This document shows, in pieces, positions 9,256 through 18,701 of a stretch of DNA of 64,000 nt (its first letter is position 1; every line of letters starts with the position of its first letter). A program made the position numbers and the translations under genes. The DNA is from Pseudorhizobium banfieldiae (lineage in GTDB: Bacteria; Pseudomonadota; Alphaproteobacteria; Rhizobiales; Rhizobiaceae), in NCBI RefSeq assembly GCF_000967425.1, contig NZ_FO082820.1, positions 3,483,501 to 3,547,500 of the forward strand, given 5' to 3'. Below the pieces are notes generated by a model. The model saw only the letters and a program-made list of their open reading frames with translations. It made no database searches and was not told the DNA's origin.

Positions 9256-10617
9256 TCAGGAGTGGTAGGCAGCTTCACCGTGGGAGGCGAGATCAAGCCC
9301 CTCGCGCTCCGCTTCGACAGTGACCCGCAGTCCAATGATCAGGTCGACGATCTTGTAGAGGATGACCGAGCCGATACCGCACCAGACGATGGTGATGACG
9401 ACGGCGGTCAGCTGAGTCATGAACTGGCCACCCATGGTGACGCCTTCCGCATAGCCAATGCCGCCGAGCGACGAGGAGGCGAAAATCCCGGTTGCCAGAG
9501 CGCCGAAGAAGCCCCCGACACCGTGGACGCCGAAGACATCCGCCGTGTCGTCATAGCCGAACTTGTTCTTGATCACGGCGATGAAGAAGTAGCAGATCGG
9601 CGAGACGAGGATCCCCATGACGATGGCACCCATCGGTCCGGCAATGCCGGCCGCCGGGGTGATGGCGACGAGACCGGCGATCATGCCGGAGGCGGCACCG
9701 AGCATGGACGCCTTGCCCCGCGCAAAGGTTTCGACGACACACCAGGACAGGATGGCTGCGGCCGTGGCGACGAAGGTGTTGACGGTTGCCAGCATGGCGC
9801 CGCCGGAGGCTTCCAGGTTGGAGCCTGCGTTGAAGCCGAACCAGCCGATCCAGAGCATGGCCGCACCGACAAGCGTCAGCGTCATCGAATGCGGGGCCAT
9901 CATGTCCTTGCCGAAGCCGATGCGCTTGCCGACCATGATTGCTCCGATGAGACCCGCGACGCCAGCGTTGATGTGAACGACCGTGCCGCCTGCGAAGTCG
10001 AGCGCGCCCATGCCGAAGAGAAGACCATTGGCATCCCAGACCATATGCGCGACCGGGAAATAGACGAAGGTCACCCACAGGACGCAGAAGAGGATCGCTG
10101 CCGAGAACTTGATACGTTCTGCAAAGGCCCCGACGATCAGCGCCGGCGTCAATGCCGCGAAGGTCATCTGGAACAGCATGAAGATGAATTCCGGGATGAC
10201 TGCGTCAGAGAAGGTCGCCGCCGTGGAATCCATGGTGACGCCCGACAGGAACATCTTCGCCGTGCCGCCGAAGAAGGCGTTTTCCGATCCGCCGAAGGCG
10301 AAGGAATAGCCGTAGAGCACCCAGACGATCATCATGCAGGCGCCGACGACCGTGCACTGCATGAGGACGGACAGCATGTTCTTCGCCCGCACGAGACCGC
10401 CGTAGAACAGGCCGATCCCGGGCATCAGCATGAAGAGCACGAGAAGCGTGCAGATGAACATGAACGCGGTGTCGCCCTTGTCCGGGACCGGAGCCGCGGC
10501 CGCAGCCTCGGCAGCGGGTGCAGCCGCCTCCTGGGCAAAGGCGACAACCGGCGCCATCAAGGCTGCAGACGCAGCCCCCAGGCGGCCGAGCGAGGTGGTA
10601 AATCTGGAAAATTGCAT
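9256..10617 (-). CDS. amtB: Ammonium transporter AmtB
   Basis: A 453-residue Amt/MEP/Rh channel for ammonium, placed in the inner membrane. A signal-like leader (MQFSRFTTSLGRLGAASAAL, with cleavage expected after AFA) is followed by an Ala-rich linker and eleven hydrophobic segments. Family marks include LMPGIGLFYGGLVRAKN, DFAGGTVVHINAGVAGL (with the pore histidine) and DVFGVHGVGGFFGALATG (second pore histidine). The start at 10617 was chosen for the GGGGAG element upstream and the leader; a longer in-frame extension overlaps glnK. It follows glnK by 25 bases in an operon; GlnK is expected to close AmtB when nitrogen is plentiful. Confidence 0.97.
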   Translation of the reverse strand: MQFSRFTTSLGRLGAASAALMAPVVAFAQEAAAPAAEAAAAAPVPDKGDTAFMFICTLLVLFMLMPGIGLFYGGLVRAKNMLSVLMQCTVVGACMMIVWVLYGYSFAFGGSENAFFGGTAKMFLSGVTMDSTAATFSDAVIPEFIFMLFQMTFAALTPALIVGAFAERIKFSAAILFCVLWVTFVYFPVAHMVWDANGLLFGMGALDFAGGTVVHINAGVAGLIGAIMVGKRIGFGKDMMAPHSMTLTLVGAAMLWIGWFGFNAGSNLEASGGAMLATVNTFVATAAAILSWCVVETFARGKASMLGAASGMIAGLVAITPAAGIAGPMGAIVMGILVSPICYFFIAVIKNKFGYDDTADVFGVHGVGGFFGALATGIFASSSLGGIGYAEGVTMGGQFMTQLTAVVITIVWCGIGSVILYKIVDLIIGLRVTVEAEREGLDLASHGEAAYHS

Positions 10618-10642
10618 TGTAAGCTCCCCAATCAGCCGTTCG

Positions 10643-11083
<441 letters not shown>

Positions 11084-11206
11084 ATGAAGGTAATGGGCTA
11101 TAAGCCTATGATTTCATTACTGTATAAATGAAGCGTCCATTACGAAGGCATCAAGATCGAAGCGATAAGCACAAAAAATAGCCACAAGAGAAAAGGTGCC
11201 GGTTAT

Positions 11207-12091
11207 CTATTCATCTGCACGTTTGCGAATCAGGCCTTCCTGCGCGACCGAGGCCACCAGCACGCCTGAGCGGGTATAGAGGCCACCACGCGTCATGCCA
11301 CGGGCACCCGAGGAACTGGGGCTATCCTGGGTGTAGAGCAGCCAGTCGTCCATCGCGCAGGGCCTGTGGAACCACATGGCATGGTCAAGGCTCGCCACCT
11401 GCAGCTTCGGATTGAAGATGGATGTTCCATGCGGATAGAGCGATGTGTCGAGAAGCGTCATGTCGGAGAGGTAGGCGAGGATGGAGGCCTGGTAGTGGCG
11501 GTCGGCAGGTACCGCACCGACCGCGCGCACCCAGATGTCCTGTCGAGGCTCGAGCTTGTCCTTCGTGAGGTAATGCACGAGCGAGACGGGACGTATCTCG
11601 ATCGGCCGGTCCTGGCTCCAGTACTTCCGGACAACCTCAGGCGCCTGGGCGAGGAACAGCTCCTTGAACTCCTTTTCGCCCATCAGCTTCTCGGGCGGCG
11701 TGACCGGCGGCATCGGCACCTGGTGATCGAGACCACCCTCCTCCACCTGGAAGGAGGCCGACATGGAGAAGATCGGATGCCCATGCTGGATCGCGACGAT
11801 CCACCGGGTCGCGAAGCTCGAACCGTCACGGATCCGGTCCACCTGGTAGACGATCGGGACGGACGGGTCGCCGGGCCGGATGAAATACGCATGCAGCGAA
11901 TGGACGAACCGGTCATCGGCGACCGTTCGTTGCGCGGCCATCAGCGCCTGTGCGATCACCTGCCCGCCGAAGACGCGCTGCCAGCCAACCTGCGGACTGC
12001 TGCCGCGGAAGAGGTTCTCCTCCAGCTTTTCGAGATCGAGCGTGGCCAGAAGCTGGTCCATGGCGGCTTGCGATTCAGGCGGACGCGACAT
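11207..12091 (-). CDS. tesB: Acyl-CoA thioesterase II
   Basis: A 294-residue double-hotdog thioesterase that hydrolyses medium- and long-chain acyl-CoA to free fatty acid and CoA. N-terminal hotdog: ENLFRGSSPQVGWQRVFGGQ followed by VIAQALMAAQRTV and the active-site region HSLHAYFIRPGDPSVPI. C-terminal hotdog: AYLSDMTLLDTSLYPHG and SLDHAMWFHRP, the usual TesB signature with its catalytic Asp. Start ATG at 12091 gives MSRPPESQAAMDQLLATLDLE. It precedes glnK on the same strand but with 225 bases and a promoter between them, so it is probably a separate transcript. Confidence 0.95.
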   Translation of the reverse strand: MSRPPESQAAMDQLLATLDLEKLEENLFRGSSPQVGWQRVFGGQVIAQALMAAQRTVADDRFVHSLHAYFIRPGDPSVPIVYQVDRIRDGSSFATRWIVAIQHGHPIFSMSASFQVEEGGLDHQVPMPPVTPPEKLMGEKEFKELFLAQAPEVVRKYWSQDRPIEIRPVSLVHYLTKDKLEPRQDIWVRAVGAVPADRHYQASILAYLSDMTLLDTSLYPHGTSIFNPKLQVASLDHAMWFHRPCAMDDWLLYTQDSPSSSGARGMTRGGLYTRSGVLVASVAQEGLIRKRADE

Positions 12092-12177
12092 TCTGGAGAC
12101 TCCGATGGTAGGAAGCTGGTGCCGGATGATCTATATGGACCCTATCGTCTTCTCAAGTCTCTCGGGAGAGTGCTCAA

Positions 12178-13392
12178 ATGCTGGATATGCTGGTGGTCGG
12201 CGGAGGCTATGTCGGGCTTTCTGCGGCGGTCGCGGTGAAGCAGTCTGCTCCACACCTGAAGATCGAAGTGATCGAGGCCGCGCCCGAACATGTCTGGCAG
12301 AATGACCAGAGAGCATCCGCGATCATCGCCGCTGCAAGCCGCATGCTCGAGGTCCTCGGCGTTTGGCAGGACATCCTGCCGCAAGCGCAGCCGATCAACA
12401 GGATGGTCGTCACCGATTCCCGCACCGCCGATCCGGTGCGGCCAGTCTTCCTGACCTTCGACGGCGCAGTAGAGGAAGGCCGCCCGTTCGCGCACATGGT
12501 GCCAAACGTGGAAATGGTGAGGGCATTGCGGGGCGCTTGCGAGCGGCTCGGCATTGCGATCCGGCACGGATTGTCCGCGACCGGCTTCACAACCACGAGC
12601 ACGAAGACAACCGTCACCCTCTCCGATGGCAGCACGGTGGACACACGCCTGCTCGTCGCCTGTGACGGCGTAAAGTCGAAGCTGCGCGATATGGCGGGGA
12701 TCAAGACTGTCAGCTGGGACTACGGCCAGTCGGGAATCGTGACGACGGTGGAACATGAGCGGCCGCATGAGGGCGTTGCCGAAGAACACTTTCTTCCTTC
12801 GGGCCCCTTTGCCATCCTACCTCTCACCGGCAATCGGTCGTCGCTGGTCTGGACCGAGCGGCGCGAGGAAGCGGAGCAGCTCGTTCGCGCTGATGAACTG
12901 GTGTTCGAGGAAGAACTGCAGCGTCGGTTCGGCCACAAGCTCGGCGCGATTACCGTCGCCGGTAGCAGAAAGGCATTCCCGCTCGGGTTGACCCTGGCAC
13001 GCGCCTTCGTCGCTCCGCGTGTCGCACTTGCGGGGGATGCAGCGCACGGGATCCACCCGATCTCCGGGCAGGGCCTCAACCTGGGTTTCAAGGATGTTGC
13101 GGCGCTCGCGGAGACGGTCGTCGAAGCGGATCGGCTGGGTCTCGACATCGGCGCCCTGAACGTACTCGAGCGCTACCAGTCCTGGCGCCGTTTCGACACC
13201 TTCCGTATGGGGGTAACCACGGACGTGCTGAACCGCCTCTTCTCCAACGACATCACGCCGATCCGGATCGCCCGCGACTTCGGACTATCGCTGGTGGAAC
13301 GGCTGCCCGGCCTGAAATCCTACTTCATCGGAGAGGCTGCCGGCACGTCCGCACCCAATCAGCCAAAGCTGCTGGCGGGACACCCGATCTGA
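12178..13392 (+). CDS. UbiH/VisC-family FAD-dependent ring hydroxylase (ubiquinone biosynthesis)
   Basis: A 404-residue flavoprotein monooxygenase. The Rossmann motif VVGGGYVGLSAAVAV opens the protein (residues 5-19), the DG motif is LLVACDGVKSKLRD, and the second FAD motif is LAGDAAHGIHPISGQGLNLGF. These identify the UbiH/UbiF/VisC/COQ6 family, which hydroxylates the ubiquinone ring. Which ring position is modified cannot be decided; several alphaproteobacteria use one such enzyme (UbiL or UbiM types) for more than one position. It diverges from tesB across an 86-base gap and converges on the Trm112-like gene. Confidence 0.88.
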   Translation: MLDMLVVGGGYVGLSAAVAVKQSAPHLKIEVIEAAPEHVWQNDQRASAIIAAASRMLEVLGVWQDILPQAQPINRMVVTDSRTADPVRPVFLTFDGAVEEGRPFAHMVPNVEMVRALRGACERLGIAIRHGLSATGFTTTSTKTTVTLSDGSTVDTRLLVACDGVKSKLRDMAGIKTVSWDYGQSGIVTTVEHERPHEGVAEEHFLPSGPFAILPLTGNRSSLVWTERREEAEQLVRADELVFEEELQRRFGHKLGAITVAGSRKAFPLGLTLARAFVAPRVALAGDAAHGIHPISGQGLNLGFKDVAALAETVVEADRLGLDIGALNVLERYQSWRRFDTFRMGVTTDVLNRLFSNDITPIRIARDFGLSLVERLPGLKSYFIGEAAGTSAPNQPKLLAGHPI

Positions 13393-13401
13393 TGCCGGCG
13401 G

Positions 13402-13590
13402 CTAATCTTCCAGCCGTCTAGCCTCCGAGACCAGCATGATCGGCACACCATCGCGGATGGGATAGGCGAGCCGCGCCTTTTCGGAGACGAGTTCATTTGC
13501 CTCGCGATCGAAACTCAGTCTTGCCTTCGACAGCGGACAGACCAGAAGTTCGAGCAGTTTGGGGTCGACCTTGCTGACAATCTGATCCAT
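13402..13590 (-). CDS. Trm112 family protein
   Basis: A 62-residue Trm112/YcaR-type protein: [20 protein letters not shown], then [18 protein letters not shown]. In eukaryotes and archaea Trm112 is the activating partner of several methyltransferases. Most bacterial members keep only a trace of the zinc site; here just one cysteine (LVCPLSK) remains, so zinc binding is unlikely. It is the last gene of a thioredoxin, Lon-domain, Trm112 run, six bases after the gene before it. Confidence 0.9.
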   Translation of the reverse strand: MDQIVSKVDPKLLELLVCPLSKARLSFDREANELVSEKARLAYPIRDGVPIMLVSEARRLED

Positions 13591-13596
13591 GGCACC

Positions 13597-14271
13597 CTAC
13601 TGTAGCACGGTGTCGGTGTCGCCGGTTCCGCGGGCAAGCAGGATCTCCGTGATGGCGATCAGCGTCTCTGCCCGTGTCCTGAGGTCGGGAGCCTCAAGCA
13701 ACGCCTGCTTCTCGGCCGGACCAAAGGGCGACATCATCGAAAGCGAGTTCACCAGAGTCCGGTTGCCCGCCCGCTCCACGCTCTCCCAGTCGGCTTCGAG
13801 CTTGTTTGCATCCAAATAGGCACGAAAGACACGAAGCAGTTCGGCGCGATCAACCGCAGCCTCATCGTCCTCGGCGGAGAGGTCCGCCATCAATGGAGCG
13901 ATCCTGAAGCTGCGGAACGGATGGCCCTCGCCGATCTCCTCCAGGAGACGAAAACGGCAAACCCCGCTGAGCGAAGTGATGTAGCGGCCGTCTCCCGTCT
14001 CGGCAAACGAGGTAATCCGCCCGATGCACCCGACGCTGCTGAGCACTGGGCTTGCGACGTCGTTTCCGCCCTGATCCGACAGGGCCGGCTGCACGATGCC
14101 GATCAGGCGGTCACCTGCCAATGCCGCATCGAACAGGGCAAGATAGCGCGGCTCGAATATATTGAGCGGCAACTGGCCACCAGGCAGAAGAAGCGCCCCG
14201 GTCAAGGGAAATACCCGCACCGTCTCCGGCAGGTCCTCCCGCTTCACATATCTTGCATTACCCACAATCAT
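13597..14271 (-). CDS. Lon N-terminal (substrate-binding) domain protein
   Basis: A 224-residue protein consisting only of the LON substrate-binding domain: VRVFPLTGALLLPGGQLPLN, then IFEPRYLALFDAAL, the IGIVQP strand, and GCIGRITSFAETGDGRY. No AAA or protease part is present, so it is not Lon itself. Free-standing LON-domain proteins are conserved across alphaproteobacteria without a settled function; a role as a substrate adaptor is a guess. Start at 14271 (MIVGNARYVKREDLPETV) fits the homologue pattern. Its place between a thioredoxin-TPR gene and Trm112 suggests protein quality control. Confidence 0.88.
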   Translation of the reverse strand: MIVGNARYVKREDLPETVRVFPLTGALLLPGGQLPLNIFEPRYLALFDAALAGDRLIGIVQPALSDQGGNDVASPVLSSVGCIGRITSFAETGDGRYITSLSGVCRFRLLEEIGEGHPFRSFRIAPLMADLSAEDDEAAVDRAELLRVFRAYLDANKLEADWESVERAGNRTLVNSLSMMSPFGPAEKQALLEAPDLRTRAETLIAITEILLARGTGDTDTVLQ

Positions 14272-14377
14272 TAGGCCCAATCCTCCAGAGGACCACCGGG
14301 CATGGTGCCCACACCGCCATTGCCGGTAATGTGGGGCGCCGGGCGCGGAGCGCAAGGCCGCCTAACGGCAGCCCGGC

Positions 14378-15358
14378 TCAGGCAAACAGGATGGACGACA
14401 TCCGCCGGCGTGCGGCGATCGTGTTCGGATCCTTTGGCCCCCAAGCCTCGAAGAACTCGACGAGCTGGCGGCGTGCGCCGTCGTCGTCGAAGCTGCGGTC
14501 CTTGCGCATGATGATCAGCAGGTGCTCCGCTGCCTCCTCGCGCTTGCCTTCGGCATTGCGGACCTTGGCGAGCTTCAGCCGCGTCTCGTGATCGTCCGGA
14601 TGGAGCGACAACTGGTGTTCGAGCGCAGCCGGGTCGCCGAGCTTGCGCGCTTCCTCGAACTGCTCGAGCTTCTTCGCTACGGCCTGCACGGCAGGGTCGC
14701 CAGCAATTTCCGGGGGAAGCGAGTGCAGCATCTGGGAAGCGCGCGCGAGATCGCCCAGTTCGATCATGCAGCGCATCATCCCGGCAGCGGCCTTCGCATT
14801 TTCTGGATCCGCCTGCAGGACAGCACCGTAGAGCTGGGCGGCCGACTGGACGTCGCCGGCTGCAAGCAGACCATCCGCCTCGCCAACGGCAGCCTCGATC
14901 TCGGCAGCCTGATCGGCACCCGCCGGACCGGCGACCTTGTCGATGAACTGCCGGATCTGGGTCTCCGGCACCGCCCCCATGAACCCGTCGACCGGCCGCC
15001 CGTCAACAAAGGCGACAACGGCCGGGATCGACTGGATGCCCATCTGGCCCGGTATGGCGGGGTGGTCATCGATGTTCAGCTTGACGAGCTTCACCCGCCC
15101 TTGCGCCTCGTTGACGACGCGCTCCAGGACGGGCGTGAGCTGCTTGCAGGGCCCGCACCACGGCGCCCAGAAATCCACCAGGACAGGCTGGCGACGCGAT
15201 TCCTCCATCACGTCGGCAGGAAAGGCCGCCGTGCTGGTATCCTTGATGAAGGATCCTGCGCCATTGCCGCCGCTCGCTGCGGCCGCACCGCCGAACTGCG
15301 CCTTGGCCGTCATCTGGCCACCATAGGAGCCGCCATAGGGGTTGTCTGTGCCGCTCAT
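14378..15358 (-). CDS. Thioredoxin-TPR protein (CnoX/YbbN-like co-chaperone)
   Basis: A 326-residue protein. A Gly-rich N-terminal tail (residues 1-40) leads into a thioredoxin fold with the active site WCGPC at residues 67-71, in VLVDFWAPWCGPCKQLTPV. The C-terminal half is TPR-like helices (AAQLYGAVLQADPENAKAA, LSLHPDDHETRLKLAKV). This is the layout of YbbN/CnoX, which protects proteins from chlorine stress and passes them to GroEL. E. coli CnoX has lost the catalytic pair; here both cysteines are kept, as in Caulobacter-type CnoX, so redox activity is likely. Confidence 0.92.
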   Translation of the reverse strand: MSGTDNPYGGSYGGQMTAKAQFGGAAAASGGNGAGSFIKDTSTAAFPADVMEESRRQPVLVDFWAPWCGPCKQLTPVLERVVNEAQGRVKLVKLNIDDHPAIPGQMGIQSIPAVVAFVDGRPVDGFMGAVPETQIRQFIDKVAGPAGADQAAEIEAAVGEADGLLAAGDVQSAAQLYGAVLQADPENAKAAAGMMRCMIELGDLARASQMLHSLPPEIAGDPAVQAVAKKLEQFEEARKLGDPAALEHQLSLHPDDHETRLKLAKVRNAEGKREEAAEHLLIIMRKDRSFDDDGARRQLVEFFEAWGPKDPNTIAARRRMSSILFA

Positions 15359-15414
15359 GAATGCTGTCTCCCGGTCTCGTCTTCGCCGCGTTATACGCCG
15401 CGAAACATCGTATG

Positions 15415-15936
15415 TCAGTCGGTGACTTTCAAGACAAGCGGCGTGTGGCCGGTCGCCTCCAGGAAGCGAAGCAGGTCGTCGCGACTGACGGACGTGGTGG
15501 CATCGTTGGAAAGCGGGTGGCCGTTGATGAGCTCATGCTTCATCAGATCCTCGTCGAGAACAAAGGTGACATTCCCGGCCGTATCGTTGATCGCGCCGAA
15601 CACCGTGACGGAGCCTGGCATGACGCCGAGATATTCCATCATCTTCTCCGGACGGCCGAAGGAGACTCGGCCCGACGCACCGATCACCTTGTGGACCGCC
15701 TTCAGGTCCACCGTCGCGTTCTCTTCCACCGTCAGGACGAAGTAGCGGTCCTTCTTGTCCTTGACGAAGAGGTTCTTCGTGTGCCCGCCAGGGATCTCGT
15801 CGCGCAGGCTCACCGATTCCGCCACCGTGAAGACCGGGGCATGCGTCTTCGTCTTGTGGGCGATGCCGAGCTTGTCGAGAAAAGCGTAGAAAGCCTCGGG
15901 GGTCGTGGGCGCAGGCAGGATCGCGATGTCGTTCAT
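15415..15936 (-). CDS. Prolyl-tRNA deacylase (ProX/YbaK family)
   Basis: A 173-residue YbaK/ProRS editing-domain protein. The motifs HAPVFTVAESVSLRDEIPG and HTKNLFVKDKKDRYFVLTV are characteristic: the first lysine of TKNLFVKDKK is the editing-site residue. It clears Ala (or Cys) mischarged on tRNA-Pro in trans. The genes nearby have no direct link. It is read in the same direction as the thioredoxin gene, 56 bases upstream of it, and might share a transcript. Confidence 0.9.
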   Translation of the reverse strand: MNDIAILPAPTTPEAFYAFLDKLGIAHKTKTHAPVFTVAESVSLRDEIPGGHTKNLFVKDKKDRYFVLTVEENATVDLKAVHKVIGASGRVSFGRPEKMMEYLGVMPGSVTVFGAINDTAGNVTFVLDEDLMKHELINGHPLSNDATTSVSRDDLLRFLEATGHTPLVLKVTD

Positions 15937-16215
15937 GTCAGCACTTGTCCATTGTTCAGGTCGGGCGGCCGTGCCGCCGCAGGCACCGGATTATCCTGCC
16001 TGCAGGAAGGGGGCAAGCACAGGAGCCTCATGGGTGGCTTGCGCCTCGCCGCTTGCCCATTGGCAAGCTCAGTCTGGGCGCCGGTGGCAGTGAAAATTTC
16101 TCGACACCATCGTCTTTTCCCTGTTGCATTCAAAAACGAGTTAGGCCATATACCGCCCGTCGCCGCCACACGGCCGGCCCACGATCCACCCACTACCCCA
16201 GGATCGCGGATATGA

Positions 16216-16290
16216 GCGGGTGTAGCTCAGGGGTAGAGCACAACCTTGCCAAGGTTGGGGTCGAGCGTTCGAATCGCTTCACCCGCTCCA
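16216..16290 (+). tRNA. tRNA-Gly (anticodon GCC)
   Basis: The acceptor arms GCGGGTG and CACCCGC pair fully. The D-arm is GTAGCTCAGGGGTAGAGC, the anticodon stem CAACC/GGTTG encloses TTGCCAA (anticodon GCC), and the T-arm is GAGCGTTCGAATCGCTT. The CCA end is encoded (16288-16290). There is no integrase or repeated 3' end nearby, so no island is inserted here. Confidence 0.97.
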
Positions 16291-16442
16291 ATTCTCTCTC
16301 CCATTGACTGTTCCGACCAAGGCTGACAACCTTCAGCAGTAGCGCGTTCGCACGGTCCCCTGCTGTTTTCCCCTCATCGGCCCGCAGGCGACCTGCCGCC
16401 GTGGTGGCAGCGGTTCCAGCCTGCCGGAAGCCGAGGGCGGCT

Positions 16443-17456
16443 TCAGTTCTTCATGAAGACGTAGTCCGTCTCCTGGCGCAGCACTTCGCCCGGCCTCAGG
16501 ATCGCGCTTGGGAAGCCGGGATGGTTCACCGCATCCGGCCAGCCTTGCGTTTCGAGGCAGAAGCCCGCAAAGGCCGGATACTGACGGCCTTCGAGGCCAG
16601 GGGTCGGCACTCTCAGCTTGTAGCCCGAATAAAACTGGATGCCGGGCTCCGTGGTGCGGACTTCCAGCGAGACGCCGGAATTGACGCTGCGGGCAAGCGC
16701 CACGGAGCGCTTCGCCACCCGCCCCTCCGAAAGGCAGAAGTTGTGGTCGAAGAGGAGACGCTCGCCGTTCTGCAAACGGTCCGTCGGGCCCATGACCCTC
16801 AGGTCGTACGGCGTGCCGTCGACAGCCGTCAGGTTTCCCGTCGGACACTGCCGCTCGTCGACCTCCAGAATGTGGTCGGCTGCAATCATGATGTCGTGGC
16901 CGAGCGCCGTCTCCGCGCCGTCGAGATTGAAGTAGCTGTGCTGGCAGATGTTGCAGGGTGTCGGCTGGTCGGCCGAAGATTCGTAGAGCACGCGGAGCAC
17001 ACCATCGGCGGCAAGGTTATAGGTGGCGGTAATGGTGCAGTTGCCCGGATACCCCGCCCGGCCATCGGGATCGGTGATCCGCAACACGACCCGGTCTGCC
17101 GCAAGGTCTACGATGTCCCAGACCCGCTTCGCGATGCCGTCGCTGCCGCCGTGGAGGTGGGTGACGCCGTTCTCGTTGAGCTCCAACTGGTGAAGCTTGC
17201 CGTCCAGCCTGAAACGCCCACCTGTAATGCGGTTGGCGACGCGACCGGGCGTTGCCCCGAAATAGGGGGAGTAGCGGGGATAGTCGTCGAAGGCTTCGAA
17301 GCCGAGCACCAGCGGCGGCTTGTGACCGTCCAGGCGCAGGTCCTGGATCATCGCCCCCCACGTCAGGATGGAAGCCGTGAGACCGCCGCCGGAAATCCGC
17401 AGACGATGGACCGTCTCGCCCCGTGACGTTTTGCCGAAGACTTCCTGCTCTGCCAT
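16443..17456 (-). CDS. galM: Aldose 1-epimerase (galactose mutarotase)
   Basis: A 337-residue mutarotase that interconverts alpha and beta anomers of aldoses. Family marks: YFGATPGRVANRITGGRF, THLHGGSDGIAKRVWD (with the substrate-contacting HGG), NICQHSYFNLDG (catalytic His) and the terminal CLETQGWPDAVNHPGFPSA, where GlnGlyTrpPro is typical. A strong GGGAGGG element seven bases upstream of ATG 17456 fixes the start; a longer extension would run into the gap before the VWA gene. It is the last gene of a minus-strand run after moxR, metA and the VWA gene, separated from the latter by 62 bases. Confidence 0.93.
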   Translation of the reverse strand: MAEQEVFGKTSRGETVHRLRISGGGLTASILTWGAMIQDLRLDGHKPPLVLGFEAFDDYPRYSPYFGATPGRVANRITGGRFRLDGKLHQLELNENGVTHLHGGSDGIAKRVWDIVDLAADRVVLRITDPDGRAGYPGNCTITATYNLAADGVLRVLYESSADQPTPCNICQHSYFNLDGAETALGHDIMIAADHILEVDERQCPTGNLTAVDGTPYDLRVMGPTDRLQNGERLLFDHNFCLSEGRVAKRSVALARSVNSGVSLEVRTTEPGIQFYSGYKLRVPTPGLEGRQYPAFAGFCLETQGWPDAVNHPGFPSAILRPGEVLRQETDYVFMKN

Positions 17457-17518
17457 TGCACCCTCCCGGTCAGCGCCGCAGAACCTGATCGATTCAGGCG
17501 GATGATGCAACGACAAAG

Positions 17519-18700
17519 CTAGCGGCTGAGGACCCGCGTAACCTGCTCCAGGCCGCCGAGGGTGAGCGGGTACATCCGCTCCGACAGTATGTGGCGCATC
17601 ATCGCGATAGACTGCACGTAGCTCCAGTGCGCTTCCTGTACCGGATTGATCCAGGCGAAGCGGTGGAAGTGTGCGGTGATGCGGCGAAGCCAAGTCTCTC
17701 CCGGTTCCTTGTTCCAGTGCTCCACGGAACCACCCGGATGGCTGATCTCGTAGGGGCTCATCGATGCGTCCCCAACGAAGATCACCCGGTAGTCGCTGCC
17801 AAACCCGTTAATGATCGCTTCCGTGGGCAGTCGCTCCGACCGCCGGCCATTGTTTTTCCAGACGCTCTCGTAGAGACAGTTGTGGAAATAAAAATGCTCC
17901 AGGTGGCGAAATTCGCTGCGGACGGCGGAGAAAAGCTCCTCGACCTCCCGCACATGGTCGTCCATAGAGCCTCCGACATCGAAGAACATCAAGAGCTTGA
18001 CGGCGTTGCGGCGCTCGGGTCGCGTCTGCACGTCGAGATATCCGTGTTCCGCGGTGGAGCGGATTGTCCCCTGCAGGTCGAATTCCTCTGCGGCACCCTC
18101 CCGCACCCACCGCCGCAGCCGGCGAAGGGCGATCTTGATGTTACGGGTGCCGAGTTCCACCGTGTCGTCGAGGTCGGAAAACTCGCGCTTGTCCCAGACC
18201 TTGACCGCACGACGATGCCGCGAGCCCTCCTGCCCGATGCGGACACCCTCGGGGTTGTAGCCATAGGCGCCGAAGGGCGAAGTGCCGGCAGTTCCGATCC
18301 ACTTCGATCCACCCTGGTGGCGGCCCTTCTGCTCCTCCAGCCGCTTGCGCAGCGTCTCCATCAGCTTCTCGAAGCCGCCGAGCGTCTCGATGAGCCGCTT
18401 CTCTTCCTCCGTCAGGTGCTTTTCCGCGAGCCTGCGCAGCCACTCCTCTGGGAGTTCGCTCGCCTCCAGTCCGGCCTCTCCCGATACCGCCTGCAGCCCA
18501 CGGAAGTGCGACGCGAAGACCCGATCGAACCGATCGATGTGTCGCTCGTCCTTCACCAGGCAGGTGCGCGCGAGAAAGTAGAAGGCGTCGATATCGAAAT
18601 CCGCCAGGCCCTGCTTCATCCCCTCGATGAGGCTCAGGTATTCGCGCAGCGTGACGGGCACCTTTTCCACCCTCAGCTGCAGGAAAAACGAAAGCAGCAT
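17519..18700 (-). CDS. VWA domain protein, CoxE-like
   Basis: A 393-residue protein. The N-terminal half is helical (LREYLSLIEGMKQGLADFDI, RTCLVKDERHIDRFDRVF). The C-terminal half is a von Willebrand A-like domain whose metal site is altered to FFDVGGSMDDH (DxGGS, where the classical motif is DxSxS). CoxE-like proteins normally act with a MoxR AAA ATPase in assembling metalloenzymes or complexes. A MoxR gene is present, but metA lies between them. The ATG (18698-18700) is one base from the metA stop codon (18702-18704), so translation is probably coupled to metA. Confidence 0.9.
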   Translation of the reverse strand: MLLSFFLQLRVEKVPVTLREYLSLIEGMKQGLADFDIDAFYFLARTCLVKDERHIDRFDRVFASHFRGLQAVSGEAGLEASELPEEWLRRLAEKHLTEEEKRLIETLGGFEKLMETLRKRLEEQKGRHQGGSKWIGTAGTSPFGAYGYNPEGVRIGQEGSRHRRAVKVWDKREFSDLDDTVELGTRNIKIALRRLRRWVREGAAEEFDLQGTIRSTAEHGYLDVQTRPERRNAVKLLMFFDVGGSMDDHVREVEELFSAVRSEFRHLEHFYFHNCLYESVWKNNGRRSERLPTEAIINGFGSDYRVIFVGDASMSPYEISHPGGSVEHWNKEPGETWLRRITAHFHRFAWINPVQEAHWSYVQSIAMMRHILSERMYPLTLGGLEQVTRVLSR

Positions 18701-18701
18701 T

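Noticed and set aside
16216..16290. tRNA-Gly as an integration site
   Set aside because: No integrase, no repeated tRNA end and no change of gene content on either side.
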